This document shows positions 11,492 to 22,723 of a stretch of DNA of 64,000 nucleotides, piece after piece. Under the pieces are notes generated by a model. It had not been told where the DNA came from. It ran no database searches and saw only the letters and a list, made by a program, of their open reading frames with translations. This stretch comes from Aphrocallistes beatrix. Lineage: Eukaryota > Porifera > Hexactinellida > Sceptrulophora > Aphrocallistidae. The stretch spans positions 3,999,857 through 4,063,856 of the forward strand of contig OY725493.1 of the NCBI GenBank assembly GCA_963281255.1, written 5' to 3'. Both the position numbers and the translations under genes were made by a program. Numbering within the stretch: position 1 is the first letter of the stretch; the number at the start of each line of letters is the position of its first letter.

Positions 11492-12091
11492 ATGAGTAAT
11501 CTTCGCCTCCAAAAGCGTCTTGCTGCGACTGTTATGAAGTGTGGGAAGACTAAAGTTTGGTTGGACCCGAATGAAAATAGTGAAATAGCTAATGCTAATT
11601 CTAGGCAGAACATCCGAAAACTTATCAAGGATGGTTTGATAATTCGCAAACCGGAAGCCATTCATAGTCGTGCTCGTGTTCGCATCAGAGCCGAAGCTAA
11701 AAGAAAAGGAAGGCATATGGGACATGGAAAGAGAAAAGGAACGGCTAATGCGCGTATGCCTGAAAAGGTTATTTGGATGAGGAGACAAAGGGTGCTTAGA
11801 CGACTTCTAAAAAGGTATCGGTCTGACAAAAAGATTGACTGCCATCTCTACCATAAGCTCTATTTAAAAGCGAAAGGGAATATTTTTAGAAATAAACGCG
11901 TATTGATGGAACACATTCACAAAAAGAAGGCTGAAGATGTCCGCGCTAAGCTCCAAGCTGATCAAGCCCGTGCACGAAGGGAGAAAGCCAAAGCAGCTAA
12001 ACTGAGGCGAGAAGAGAGAGCTACACAGAAGAAGGCTGAACGATTGAGGCTTCAGGAAAGAGATGATTCCCCAGATCATGTACAGCCTTAG
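11492..12091 (+). CDS. RPL19: 60S ribosomal protein eL19 (RPL19), intact single-exon frame
   Basis: The 199-residue frame is a close match to animal eL19, a protein of the large ribosomal subunit whose long C-terminal helix reaches the small subunit. Visible conserved blocks: KVWLDPNE (residues 21-28), [26 protein letters not shown] and [10 protein letters not shown], followed by a Lys/Arg/Ala-rich tail. The family is about 196 residues in vertebrates, so it is full length. I chose the start at 11492 because [11 protein letters not shown] aligns with the known N-terminus; the in-frame ATG 13 codons upstream adds unrelated residues. There are no stops, frameshifts or introns. No poly(A) tail or flanking duplication is seen, so a processed retrocopy is neither shown nor excluded. 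A 593-bp transposon ends 90 bp upstream of the ATG. Confidence 0.95.
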   Translation: MSNLRLQKRLAATVMKCGKTKVWLDPNENSEIANANSRQNIRKLIKDGLIIRKPEAIHSRARVRIRAEAKRKGRHMGHGKRKGTANARMPEKVIWMRRQRVLRRLLKRYRSDKKIDCHLYHKLYLKAKGNIFRNKRVLMEHIHKKKAEDVRAKLQADQARARREKAKAAKLRREERATQKKAERLRLQERDDSPDHVQP

Positions 12092-12494
12092 TTTTCGTTA
12101 GATTATAAAAATTAGTTGATAATCTACCCATAGTTCGTGTTGTAGTATGATATGATTATCTCTCTATTCTCTTCGTATAGTTTCCACAATATAGATTATT
12201 TCTAGTATTATAATAATGTATCACATAACTCTGTTATTTGATAATACTCAAACAGAAGATATTTGTGTTCATAACATTTGTATTTAAGTGCACACTGCCC
12301 TACCCATAGTCATTGGTGCCGAAACCAGGGGGGCTTGAGTCCCCCCTAGATTCGAAGATGATCCATAGACATAACACAAATTTTTAGATTGAGCCTCCCC
12401 TAGGACTCTAAAATGGCACCAAGTTCGGCTTCCCTGCCCATAGTATGTGTACCCCTCAATGTTTCCCCTATAATAGTTATTGTATTAATATATA
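12092..12494. other. RPL19 3' flank, no other feature
   Basis: AT-rich. No canonical AATAAA is seen in the first 150 bp. An imperfect GC-richer inverted segment (12310-12440, GGGGGGCTTGAGTCCCCCC) could be a decayed MITE. Confidence 0.35.
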
Positions 12495-12610
12495 CAAGCG
12501 CGCTTTGCTTGCTTCTGCTGCGCGGCTTTGTGTCCGCCAGAGGCGTCCTTTAGGCGCCTAGGCTCACATTGATTAAAAGGTAGATAAGTAGATCATCTCT
12601 AAATACGTCT
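12495..12610 (-). mobile_element. Helitron-like 3'-end fragment
   Basis: It starts CAAGCGCGCTTTGCTTGC after an A and carries the degenerate stem-loops of the family 3' end. It loses similarity after about 115 bp. Confidence 0.65.
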
Positions 12611-12947
12611 TTTACAATTTCGCAATTAGTATCTTCTTTGATTATCGACATTAATTCTTTTTTTCTATTTTTTTTCAAATAATTTGTACTCGAGCGCGTG
12701 AGTACACTAAACGTGTGAAAACTATGTATACGCACTTTTAAATTGTATACCGCGCCATTTAGTAATATTTATCCAGCCTTTTTTACTAAATTTATATTAC
12801 GTTATTTATGTCAGAAATTTGGCTAGCTCGCTATATGTGCCAAATTAAGTGTATTAGTTAACTAGATTAAATCTGGTGTGCTTATTCAATATTGTGACGT
12901 TCCACGTTTTTTAGCTAACTCCCCAATTACCCAATTATATCGGTTCA
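12611..12947. other. No recognised feature
   Basis: AT-rich sequence without coding or repeat signal that I can support. A degenerate Helitron 5' end (TCCTTACGATTACAACTCGA) begins near 12949. Confidence 0.35.
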
Positions 12948-12971
12948 TCCTTACGATTACAACTCGATTAA

Positions 12972-14075
12972 TCCTTACTATTAAAACTCGAATAATGTGT
13001 ATTTATATATACAAGCGCGCTTGCTCGCGCTGAGCGGCTGGCGGACACTTTGCGTCCGCCGGAGGCGCCATTGGGCGCCTGGGGTCACATTGATTAATCA
13101 TATGGGGTATAACATCTCTAATAAATACGTCTGTCCTACTGCTATAATCGATATCGCACGAAAAATCACCAAATTTTTCAAATTTTGATGCGTAATGATA
13201 ACTTCATAACAGAGTGATGAGTCATCATTTTTTGATGATAGCTGTATCTTATGTAAAAATATTAATATACACATTCTATTAAAATTTCATCTTTCTATCA
13301 CTTAAAATTGCTGAGTTATGGTCGAAAATTTGAACAATGACGACATAAATCCATTATATATATATATATATATACTGCCTAAACAAAAGTAATCTTTCAA
13401 CTTGTTTACACTCCCACAAGGTAAAAAATTTTCAAACTATGCCACCTCATACCACCAATGCCATCATATACGATGGTGATCACTCGTGACATGTGGTATA
13501 GGAAAGCAAATGCTGAAAATACTTTATCTTGAAGAAGAGTAATTAAGTTGAAAACTTATAAAGTGGGTAATTTGAAAGTGGAGAATTCGAATTTGAGGTC
13601 AAATGTATCTCTCACAAATTAAATATTCTTGAAACGCTAAATAAATCAGTATTATAAGTATTTGTATGGGGAATTATGGGGTGTACGATTACTTTTGTTC
13701 AGGTAGTATATATATATATATCATCATGGATTTATGACATCATTGTCACCTTTTTTATAATTAAAAATTTCCATTTTTGATGATAGATGACTGATATTAT
13801 AATAGAATGTGTATATTAATATTCTTCACAATAGATACAACTATCATCAAAAAATAATCACTCATTACTCCGTTATGACGTCATCATTACGCATCAAAAA
13901 TAGAAAATTGACAAATCTAATGATTTTTCGAGTGATATCGATTATAACAGTAAAAACAGATGTATTTAGTGATGTTATCTACCTTAATCATTGTGAGCCT
14001 AGGCGTCCGAATGATGCCTCTGGCGGACATAAAGTGTCCGGCAGCCGCACAGCGCAAACAAGCGAAGCGCGCTTG
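12972..14075. mobile_element. Composite inverted pair of Helitron-like copies
   Basis: A (+) Helitron 5' end (12972-13011) runs straight into a reverse-oriented copy beginning CAAGCGCGC at 13012-13370. A TA tract containing a Tc1-like MITE (13375-13706) follows, then a forward copy (about 13727-14075) ending GCGCGCTTG before T. Both copies lack their 5' halves, so the pair is a large imperfect palindrome centred on the MITE. I infer insertion of a reverse copy into the (TA)n of a forward copy, then deletion at the hairpin apex. Confidence 0.75.
13375..13706. mobile_element. Tc1-like MITE inside the Helitron pair
   Basis: The left end CTGCCTAAACAAAAGTAATC and right end GATTACTTTTGTTCAGGTAG are inverted repeats, with TA on both sides in the (TA)n tract. 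The interior is related to the element at 9069-9458. Confidence 0.85.
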
Positions 14076-14710
14076 TTACGTAGTTTGAAAACGAATAAAT
14101 ATTTTGCCCAAAATTGTCTTTACATAAAGAGCTTCCCCATTTTCCCAAATTATAGAGGTTATATTGCATTTGTAATATCTATTTGTGTATTTAAATAACA
14201 TTGAAAATTATCATTTTCTTATTGTCAAGTCTGCTACCGCGCTAGCTAGCTGCACTGGAGGAACAAATTTCTAGAAATAAAATGCATTTTGTTGGTATAT
14301 ATCTTTTTGTATGGTTCATTTGGATTGTATCCGTTCTTTAACGAAAAGTGGAATGGCGTCACATTTAGAGGCAAATTTGTATTATGTTTTATGGGAATAT
14401 AATGGGCCCACTGTGGGTGGACGAAAAACTATTTACTGTCATTGATCAGGTCATGGATTTTTCAAAATCAATATATTTATAAATTACTATTGACATCGAT
14501 CACCGGTAACCGACTTGAAAAACCTCTATTAACCAACTCACTGTGATTTGGAACATGAATTAGTGTAAACTTAATAACCTAAAATACTCATTTTTAGGCT
14601 TCTCATTTATCCTTCCAACCGTAGATTTCCCAGCGGAGACACAGTGTCCCCGATATCGCCCAGCCATTTTCTATGGCCCTGAAGCTATATAAATGCTGGG
14701 CATTCTACAG
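14076..14710. other. No recognised feature
   Basis: AT-rich sequence between Helitron-like copies. No coding frame or matched repeat found. Confidence 0.35.
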
Positions 14711-15214
14711 TTAATATTAAAACTCGATTAATGTATATGTGTGTCTATATATATATCTGTAACGAATTGATTGAAGAAACTGCCAGGCACAGAAAGCTGA
14801 TTTTTGGCATGTGGAAGTTTTTTGACTATGGCTCCACTATGTTCTGACCTCAGACGAAAATGTCGATTCATCATGGAATTATGATTTCATTGTCGCCTTT
14901 ATTATTTTTGGATATTTCAGTTGTTCGACTACAACTATTTTAGGTGAGAGTAGGCTAAAATTTTGATAGACTGTGTATTAATATTCTTCACATGTGATAC
15001 AAGTGTCATCAAGAAATGATGACTCTTCATTCTGTTAAGACACCATCATTACGCATCAAAAATTGATTTTAGTGTTTTTTCTAATGATCTCGACTAGAAC
15101 AGTAAGGCAAATGTATTTAGAGATTTTATCTACCTTATAATTAATCATTGTGAGTCTAGGTCCGCAAAAGACGCCTCTGACGGACCCGCAGCCCAAGTAA
15201 GCGTTGCGCGCTTT
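14711..15214 (+). mobile_element. Helitron-like copy, degraded ends
   Basis: The 5' end is decayed to ATTAAAACTCGATTAATG. The internal block from CTGTAACGAATTGATTGAAG through the TGACTC/ACGCATCA region to the 3' tip is collinear with H1. The 3' stem-loops are eroded. Confidence 0.75.
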
Positions 15215-15410
15215 TCTGTATAGACATATCACTAATTTCTTTCAAATATAAATTGAATTGGACCTGTTAGTGTGTCAATGACTAGTCTAAAGTTGGAGAA
15301 ATTTAAATTGCTAAGTTAAAATTTGTTTATTAATATTTTATATTATCTTTATTTCTATCATATTTCTTAACTGAATTCCTTAAGGGAGTTTTTTTCTATA
15401 TAGTTGTACA

Positions 15411-15718
15411 CATAGGCGTCGTAACCCACCCGGTTACCCGGCAATTGCCGGGCGGCCCAGAGTGAATGCCGGGTACTACCCGGCAGGCAGGGTGCTACCC
15501 GGTCTAATGCCGGGTACTACCCGGTAAAAAGCTTAGTGCTATTATGTACTGGTAATTGGCTGTTACTAATTCCTCATGTAAATCAAGGGTTCACGGCCCA
15601 TTTGGCTGACGGTAACGCTGGATCAGCTGAAAATACGGCCCACTTAACTGACTGAACGGCCCTGGATTATTGTGGCCGGGCAGTCCAAGGGTAGGAAATA
15701 AAGTTCACGACGCCTATG
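15411..15718. mobile_element. GC-rich hAT-type MITE
   Basis: Perfect 11-bp inverted ends CATAGGCGTCG/CGACGCCTATG are flanked by the exact 8-bp duplication GTTGTACA (15403-15410, 15719-15726). The left half has repeated ACTACCCGG/CCGGGTA motifs. Its GC content is far above the surroundings. Confidence 0.9.
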
Positions 15719-15726
15719 GTTGTACA

Positions 15727-16366
15727 TACGCAAGTTCCTCGTCTAGCAAAATAGTACTGTACTCAACTAGGCAAAAGTGACTGACTTTTAAGTTGAAGCA
15801 GTTATCACTTTCGTAAGCAATTTTATGGAAAGTTGATTTCATTTTGCATACATTCAAGCAGTTTTCACAATTCCAATTATCAATTTTTGAGGGATAAGTT
15901 GTGATATCCCATCTTTTGGCAATAAATATCGAGTTCATGGTTAGCGTGTAGTTAGCAACATCATCCAATTGGGAAGGTTCACACATCACGAATGCATTGT
16001 ATTCAAATACTGCTAGAATCCTTGGAAATGAAGGCAAAAAGTATATCTATGTGATCGGATCTCGAGGCTAATTTTCGTTCAGTAGACAAACCTTTTTCTA
16101 TATACATAAATGTAGGTATTTATTATTTTATTATTACTCATTGTTATTTTACAAGATCGTTAGGCTGACCAGGCTATGGCCGGACCTATGGTCAGGCTGA
16201 TCAGGACATGGACTACAAGTTTGAACAGTTTACAGAACGAAACCAATAGTAATATTCAATTTTCAAATGACAAAATTTCATATTTACAATTCATGTAAAT
16301 GGGTAATGTAATTCGAACCAGAGTAAGTTCCCAGCAGCACTTTAGATTCCCTATTGGTGATCTCAC
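15727..16366. other. No recognised feature
   Basis: The reverse frame 15714-16037 starts inside the hAT MITE and shows no domain I recognise, so it is not called a gene. The rest is unique AT-rich sequence. Confidence 0.35.
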
Positions 16367-16539
16367 TGGGGATTTATTCACTAAACTTCTTAAACTTAAA
16401 CTTATCCTTAAACTAAGTAAATATTTAGTTTACAAAAAATAAGTTTAATATTTAGTTTCATACTTACAGTCAAGGTTGTGTCAAACTCAATGATTTGAAT
16501 TATTTTCTTGTAATATTGCATCTGATCATTTACATAAAA

Positions 16540-17110
16540 CACACCAGATCAATCAATTCAATCATTTCCGCTTATTCAGATCGTTCAGCTCATTCATTTT
16601 AAACATTCAATTAAATTCAAATCAATCAATTCGACTCAATTCAATTCAATTCAAATCAAATCAATTCAAATCAATTCAATTTAATTCAATTCAGATACCG
16701 TAGATAATTTTTAGCCCCATTTAGCATTTAGCCCCTGAAGAAAAATAAATGTTTCACAATACATATGCAAGAGAGCTTTCGATAAATATAACCGTACGAG
16801 TGAACCAAGAAATTTAGAACCTTCTTTTTGGAGGGGGATGTTTCGAGGGCCGGCAACTATTCGAGTATATACGGTCATTCAAATAAAAATCAATTCAGAT
16901 AACTCGAATCAATTATAATCAGTTCAAATCAAATCAATTCAATTCAATTCAATTAATTTAAATGAAATTTCAGATCATTCAGATCATTTTATTTCATCCA
17001 ATGACAACATTCAGATCAATCAACTCAATCATTTCTTATTAACCAACTCAATCAAATCAAATCAAAAAATGAAGTTTTTTTCAAATCAAATTGATTTGAC
17101 TCAACCTTGC
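16540..17110. repeat. TCAAT/TCAAATCAAT low-complexity tract with inserted MITE
   Basis: Irregular repeats of TCAAT, TCAAATC and ATTCAATTC fill 16540-16695 and 16880-17110. The interruption at 16698-16874 has inverted ends starting near CCGTAGATAA and ending TATATACGG. Confidence 0.7.
16698..16874. mobile_element. Small MITE with CCGTA ends
   Basis: The left end TACCGTAGATAA and the right end reading TATATACGGT on the plus strand are partly inverted, and GGCCC blocks lie about 20 bp inside each end. It interrupts the TCAAT tract. Family assignment is uncertain. Confidence 0.4.
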
Positions 17111-17113
17111 TTA

Positions 17114-18057
17114 CAGTGTGTTCGGAAATTATTGGCACTGAACTTTAACTTAATGTAGTATCAAACCTGTACTTGGAAAGAGTATTATAATTTCAGGATA
17201 ACTTCATGTATGTATTTTCTTACTATATATACATCGTTTTGAGTCACACTATCATACCATGTGATTACCCAGCATCTTTTCCGAAATGCAAACTCATTCT
17301 ATGTCTCAGTTTTTGTCAAAATCCCAATCACTATTTGCTATGGTATAGCAATGTTTTCTTCTATACCGCTTAATTTAGTTATAGAAATATCTAAGTATGT
17401 ACATATCTTGTAGTTGTGCAATTCTTAAGTGTTTGTTCAAAGGATTCGGCAAGATATAGGCTCTGGAGGTCAGAATTAGGGGGGTGTCAGTGATTACCTA
17501 CAAAAATCAAATTTCTCGAGAAAAAAAATTGAATTTGAGAAAATAATATTGTATTTGTAGTCAATCCCCACAAATAGCACTAATTATTAGTTATTCCATT
17601 ACTTTAAACAAGTTAAGTTCAGAATTATGAATTTTATGGGCGAAATTCCACTTTTTACGTTGTTATTCTCTGCGAGCGTCAATCACACCCCCTAATTCTG
17701 ACTTTCAGAGCCTATATCTTGCCGAATCCTTTGAAAAAACACTTAAGAATTGCACAACTACAAGATATGTACATACTTAGATATTTCTATAACTAAATTA
17801 AGCGGTATAGAAGAAAACATTGCTATACCATAGCAAATAGTGATTGGGATTTTGACAAAAACTGAAACATAGAATGAGTTTGCATTTCGGAAAAGATGCT
17901 GGGTAATCACATGGTATGATAGTGTGACTCAAAACGATGTATATATAGTAAGAAAATACATACATGAAGTTATCCTGAAATTATAATACTCTTTCCAAGT
18001 ACAGGTTTGATACTACATTAAGTTAAAGTTCAGTGCCAATAATTTCCGAACACACTG
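17114..18057. mobile_element. 944-bp long-hairpin MITE (Tc1/mariner-type)
   Basis: The arms 17114-17488 and 17685-18057 are near-perfect inverted copies about 374 bp long with only a few mismatches, around a spacer of about 196 bp. The tip is CAGTGTGTTCGGAAATTATT and TA flanks both sides (17112-17113, 18058-18059). No coding frame. The low arm divergence means either recent insertion or ongoing conversion between arms. A transcript across it would fold into a very long duplex. Confidence 0.92.
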
Positions 18058-18390
18058 TAGTTTTTCACAAAACTAAGTATCATACTTTGTTTTATTTAGA
18101 ATAATTACTTATACTTGTACTTAACTTTTTACTTAGTGTTAGTTATACTTAGTTTTAAGCAAAATTAAGTATATAATAATACTTATAGTTTTTGTTTAGA
18201 TTCAAGCTAAACTAAGTCTTACGTCCTTCTAAATCATGCTGTAAATAATTTCGTTATGCATTGGATCAAGGTCAGTCTTTAAATATTAGGTATATCCGTT
18301 GGTATTTAAGAATTGAATAAAATAATTATTTACAAAGCTTATGATGTCAAGAATTTATACTATTTTCTGTTTATATATTTAGTAGTTGTA

Positions 18391-19553
18391 CAGGGTGGCT
18401 CATAAGTTCTGATACAAGCTTCTTTAGGTATAAAATTTCTTATACTCAAACAATCTTAGTTATTATGGTCTTTAGAGATTGTAATTCGAATATTCTCAAT
18501 GGTATTAAAATATTTTTCGATTTTAGACCTTGAACTGTGTTTTGTATGGTGAGTTTAATGGGGGGAAAATGTGTCCTGACACGCAGCAAAAATCGAGAAT
18601 CAAGGTCACAGCTTCTGTAAAAAATGTCTTCATAATCGATGTTCTATGACGATTTAGCACTAGATACCTTTCATCAACATGGAAATATTTCATAAATTCA
18701 TTGAATTCATTATCAGAAACGAGAGAAAGTTATTATTTCAGGAGAGCAAATTAGGTACATTTTGCAAAATCACCCAAAATTGCACTTTTTTTCACATCAC
18801 CAAAAGTCTGATCCAAATGGCTCTCAATATGTACTGATATAAACATCTTAATATTCTACAAATTTAGAGTGTTCAATGGAAATGTGAGAGCCAATTTTTC
18901 CTAGAATTTGAAGACTCTAGAAAGATCATTCGAAAAGCAGTGAGCCCTGATACTCGATTTTTGCTTCGTGCTAGGACACATTTTTTCCCATAAAGATCAC
19001 CATACAAAACACAGTTCCAGGGGCCTTATTCACTAAGAAAACTTAAGTTTTGCTTAACTTTATATAACTTTATATAGTGGAAATTTTGAAGAGTTGCATT
19101 ACGATTTGGGTAAATAGATGTTCAATGATACCAATAGAAATATAAACTACCTAAATACTGGAAATATTCCAAGTCACTCTCGAAATATTCGTGATGTCAT
19201 ACTTAAGTATTATGACGTCATACTTAACTTAAAATATTACGTAACTTTCTGAAAAGTTTAACAAATGAGTCAAAATTTGTCAAGCATTTCAATTGTACCA
19301 CTTAAAATTAATAGAGTAATCAATCTATTTGAATTCTTTAAAAATCTCTTCTAATTTTGAATATTCAAAAGTTAAGCAAATCTTAAGTTTTCTTAGTGAA
19401 TAAGGCCCCAGCTGGTCTTATACTCGAAAAATCTTTTAAAGTCATTGTGAATAATCGAATTACAATCTCTAAAGACCATAATAACTAAGATTGTCTGAGT
19501 ATAAGACATTTTATACCTAATGAAGCTTGTCACAGAACTTATGAGCCACCCTG
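18391..19553. mobile_element. Mariner-like palindromic MITE with nested element
   Basis: The tip CAGGGTGGCTCATAAGTTCT is mirrored at the right end; TA flanks at 18389-18390 and 19554-19555. The arms are diverged inverted repeats for several hundred bases (ACAATCTCTAAAGACCATAA appears in the right arm and its complement in the left). Without the 19021-19408 insertion it is about 0.77 kb. Confidence 0.88.
19021..19408. mobile_element. Harbinger-like MITE
   Basis: Inverted ends GGGCCTTATTCACTAAGAAA are flanked by the 3-bp repeat CAG (19018-19020, 19409-19411). Removing it rejoins the arm of the surrounding mariner-like MITE. The Harbinger assignment rests on the 3-bp target and the GGGCCTTATTCACTAA end style. 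Confidence 0.75.
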
Positions 19554-19829
19554 TAATAGTACTTGTAATTGTAGTTATTAAATCATAATTTTAAATATAT
19601 TCTTAAGTTAATGAAATCACCTCTCAATTTACGCAAACCTATCAGGATGACATGTTATTGTACTGGATACGTAATTAGAGTGAGTGTTCTGAATTCTATG
19701 AAAGTGAAGCTAAATGTTTTAATACTTAGCTATGATCACAAGTATTACGTTCAAGCAGAAGTATCAAATCCAAATTAAGAATAAACATTAAGCAAACATT
19801 ATTTAGATTGATTTTTGAAGTTAAGTCTC

Positions 19830-20320
19830 CTCAGACTTCGACTTAAAAAATACTTAAATTTACATAAGATCTAAGTAAATATTAAGTATTGTACTTAAAC
19901 TAAGTAAAAACTAAGTATTTGTACTTAGTTTGGCTTCGTGAATACCAACTTACTTTTTAAACTAAGTATTAAAAATACTTAGTTTGTACTTAGTTTTTAC
20001 CCAAAACTAAGTACAAAACTAAATATTGTACTTTAGTACTTAGTAAAAACTACTTATTTATACAGTCGACTCCGCTTAATAGGGTCACTGTTTAATCGGG
20101 TCAGCCGCTTAATCGGGTCACTTTTGACAGGACCGGAATAGCTCTCATACATAGAAGCTAATACAAAATATTTTCGGTTAATAGGGTTCTCCGCTTAATC
20201 GGGTCAAAATATGCCCTGACCGATGTGACCCTATTAAGCGGAGTCGACTGTACTTAGTTTTGTTTCATGAATACCAACTTAGTTTTTGAAAACTAAGTAA
20301 TGGAAATACTTAGTTTAAAC
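19830..20320. repeat. ACTAAGT/ACTTAGT-rich tract
   Basis: Dense alternating ACTAAGT and ACTTAGT motifs, also at 18059-18230 and 16420-16480, with the phrase ATGAATACCAACTTA repeated. These look like sub-terminal repeats of the surrounding Harbinger-like element. A Tigger-like MITE interrupts the tract at 20063. Confidence 0.5.
20063..20250. mobile_element. Tigger-like MITE, 188 bp
   Basis: CAGTCGACTCCGCTTAAT at the left and its complement at the right, TA flanks on both sides. The interior repeats CGCTTAATCGGGTCA. The copy at 55880-56067 has exactly the same length and is inverted relative to this one. Confidence 0.92.
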
Positions 20321-20323
20321 TCT

Positions 20324-21490
20324 AGTACCCTAAAAAAACATTGCCTGACGTAAAAATTAATGGCAATTTTTTAAATTTTCAATTGCATTGTATCACTGAG
20401 TGGAATACTATCTAATATTACTATTAGGACGGTATTTATTTTGATTTTTATAAGTTAACCCCCTAAAGTTTAACGTTATTAAAAATTGAAAAATTATTGG
20501 TGTTTTTTCGGCGCATTCATCAATTAGTTTCTTGCTTATTTGATATTTTTTAATGATATGGACCTCAAAATTGTTTTAGCCCCTTTAAAGATTATGAAAC
20601 ACAAAGATTTAAGAAAAAGGCATATAAAATGCAATCAAAATATATTTATAAGGGAGTTCATTTCTAAAATATTCGGGACATGGCCAGTGTGATATTTGCT
20701 ATTTAGCGACAATTGTATCTAAAATAAAATTCTGATTATTTATTTTTAAAGTTGTTCAGCTCCGACCATTTGTTCGTAAGTTATTGCTTATTATAGGTAA
20801 AGTTCGGGCATCATACCTCTCTATGGTCTCAAAGGAGGCCGATGTCATATCTTAAAAACTATTGAAGATATATAATCTATTATAATCTTAAATGAAAAGA
20901 TATATATGATAATATATAGATTCCTCAAACATCACTTTTTCAAAAAATAAATATTTCTCGACTTATCATTGATTCTATTGTAATACAAATTATTTGGAGA
21001 ACTTGAATATGTTAGAAAATGGCGAATCTAATCATGGAATATGTGTCCAAAGTAGCTATTAAGCTAAACAATCAATGCAATTGTCGCAAATAATGTGTAC
21101 ATAAAAATTGGAGCACTTTTCATAATTATTTTCGAAGTTCTGGTCTTTTACCTCACAGATTCGGTCAAAACCCCCCAATTTATGGTCCAAAAACAGATAC
21201 CTCCCTATCTCTGGAAATATATGCCCAAATTCTTAGCTCTCAATTCCTAATATACTTTTGAGAAGCTCTTTATTCATTCTAAATCGATGGATTATACTTT
21301 GTAGTGCTAGGACTATGAATTATTCTTCCCAATTGGTTCAAATTATTCGGGAGTTAGGGGCCTCAAGGAAATTTGTGGATTATCAGTATACTTTTGCTAT
21401 TTCGTTTGGATTATATCTAATTCATCAGTATAAATGTCCATGAATGCTTTTATTTATCCTTAATTAATAGCTCATTTACATTGTTATTAA
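20324..21490 (+). mobile_element. Family A relative, ends eroded
   Basis: It is collinear with family A from just inside the left TIR (ACATTGCCTGACGTAAAAA) through the GGACGGTATTTATTTTGAT block. Recognisable similarity ends near 21490, with weak matches to about 21740. Most diverged A copy in the window. Confidence 0.65.
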
Positions 21491-21858
21491 TATTTTTTTA
21501 ACAAGGAAATATTTTTTGATTTGTCATCCGTTTTCTCGAGTATCTTATAATGCCAATAATGAATAGCTAAAAAATATTTTCTACACTAGAAGGTTTGAGA
21601 TATAAGTTTAAAACTTTCCAAAAACATGATGAATTATATATCTAACGAAGCCGATTTTCTATTTAAAATTTTGTTTCGCGAATTAGTGTGAATTATGTTG
21701 GAAATTTCCAAAAAACCCCGAAAAATCGGCGTTCAGCATACATAATGACAGATTATACAAAATTTGGTAAGAGGAGAGCTTAAATGCTTCGATCATTGTC
21801 TTTCTAATATTCCATTGAAACAAATTAGAAGCTGAAACACTGATTGCATTGTATAGAG

Positions 21859-22035
21859 CAGCGCTGTCCAACAGGCGGCCCGCGGCCTTGCTTTGTGCGG
21901 CCCGCGTTGCCTGCTTCAATCTCTCCAAAATGCCTCTATCCATACCCATCCCGAGTGCACGCCACTGTATTGCGGCCCGCCACTAAATGGTATGAAGCAG
22001 TTGCGGCCCGAAGTAAATATAGTTGGACAGTCCTA
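21859..22035. mobile_element. hAT MITE, 177 bp, GC-rich
   Basis: The left end CAGCGCTGTCCAAC and the right end GTTGGACAGTCCTA are inverted repeats, flanked by the exact 8-bp duplication GTATAGAG (21851-21858, 22036-22043). GCGGCCCG occurs several times inside. Confidence 0.9.
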
Positions 22036-22308
22036 GTATAGAGTAATTGAGAAAAATAGTATTGGTTGTATTATAAATGATGGAAGCAAAAAAATGCAAT
22101 TTAAAAATAACTACTTTCGTGATTCTAAAATATGTAAGCTGATATGCTTATAATTCACCTTTTTCATACTGAAAGTAAAGTAGCTACTAAGATTTAAGCT
22201 ATAATTAAGCTATAATTATATTGTGAAAGTAGTCATATAATTTAATACTTCGAGGTCACTAGCGTTAAGTATAAATTTAAGTTTAAGAAATTCAGTGAAT
22301 TAGGCCCC

Positions 22309-22595
22309 TGATCGTAAGTTGGTCGGACCAATAAAAATTTCCTTCCCCTGCCCTGTGATCCCAAACCAGGGTTTTATACAGGATCTTTTACCTGGAGGGA
22401 ATCATTGGAGGCTGTTTTGTTGCTTGCTAATAGTAGTAGTTTAGTGTAAGGGATTTGAAGTGTGTAAGCAGAAGGATTTATTTTTTCATGCATGTTCTTC
22501 GAAGTCCAATTTAATATCGATTGCAAGCATATTGTGTTCACTCGGGTTAAATCCAATACTTGAATTTGGGTGATTTCAATTAGTAATTTGATCTG
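22309..22595. other. No recognised feature
   Basis: Unique AT-rich sequence. The reverse frame at 22374-22556 has no recognisable domain. Confidence 0.3.
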
Positions 22596-22723
22596 CTAGC
22601 AAAACTAAAATCCGCCTTGATAGAAGAGTGGAACATGTTAAGCGTCGAATGTATCAGAGCTTTCCAAAACGACTCAGACAAGTGAAGAAAATTCGAGGTC
22701 ATCCAACAATGTACAAGTATTAA
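22596..22723 (+). pseudogene. Tc1-like transposase C-terminal relic
   Basis: The frame gives LAKLKSALIEEWNMLS, the final helices of Tc1-type transposases. After a frameshift it ends FPKRLRQVKKIRGHPTMYKY and a TAA stop, where Tc1 proteins usually end. The upstream catalytic domain is not found. Confidence 0.6.

Larger units (their letters stand above)
16367..22308. mobile_element. Putative outer Harbinger-like element, heavily invaded
   Basis: GGGGATTTATTCACTAAACT at 16367 is mirrored at 22308 by a diverged complement whose reverse reads GGGGCCTAATTCACTGAATT. Similarity continues about 37 bp inward (CTTAAACTTAAA). The ends resemble the smaller Harbinger-like MITE nested at 19021-19408. The 5.9 kb between them is mostly other elements. 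That these two ends belong to one insertion is inference; no clear 3-bp duplication was found. Confidence 0.4.
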
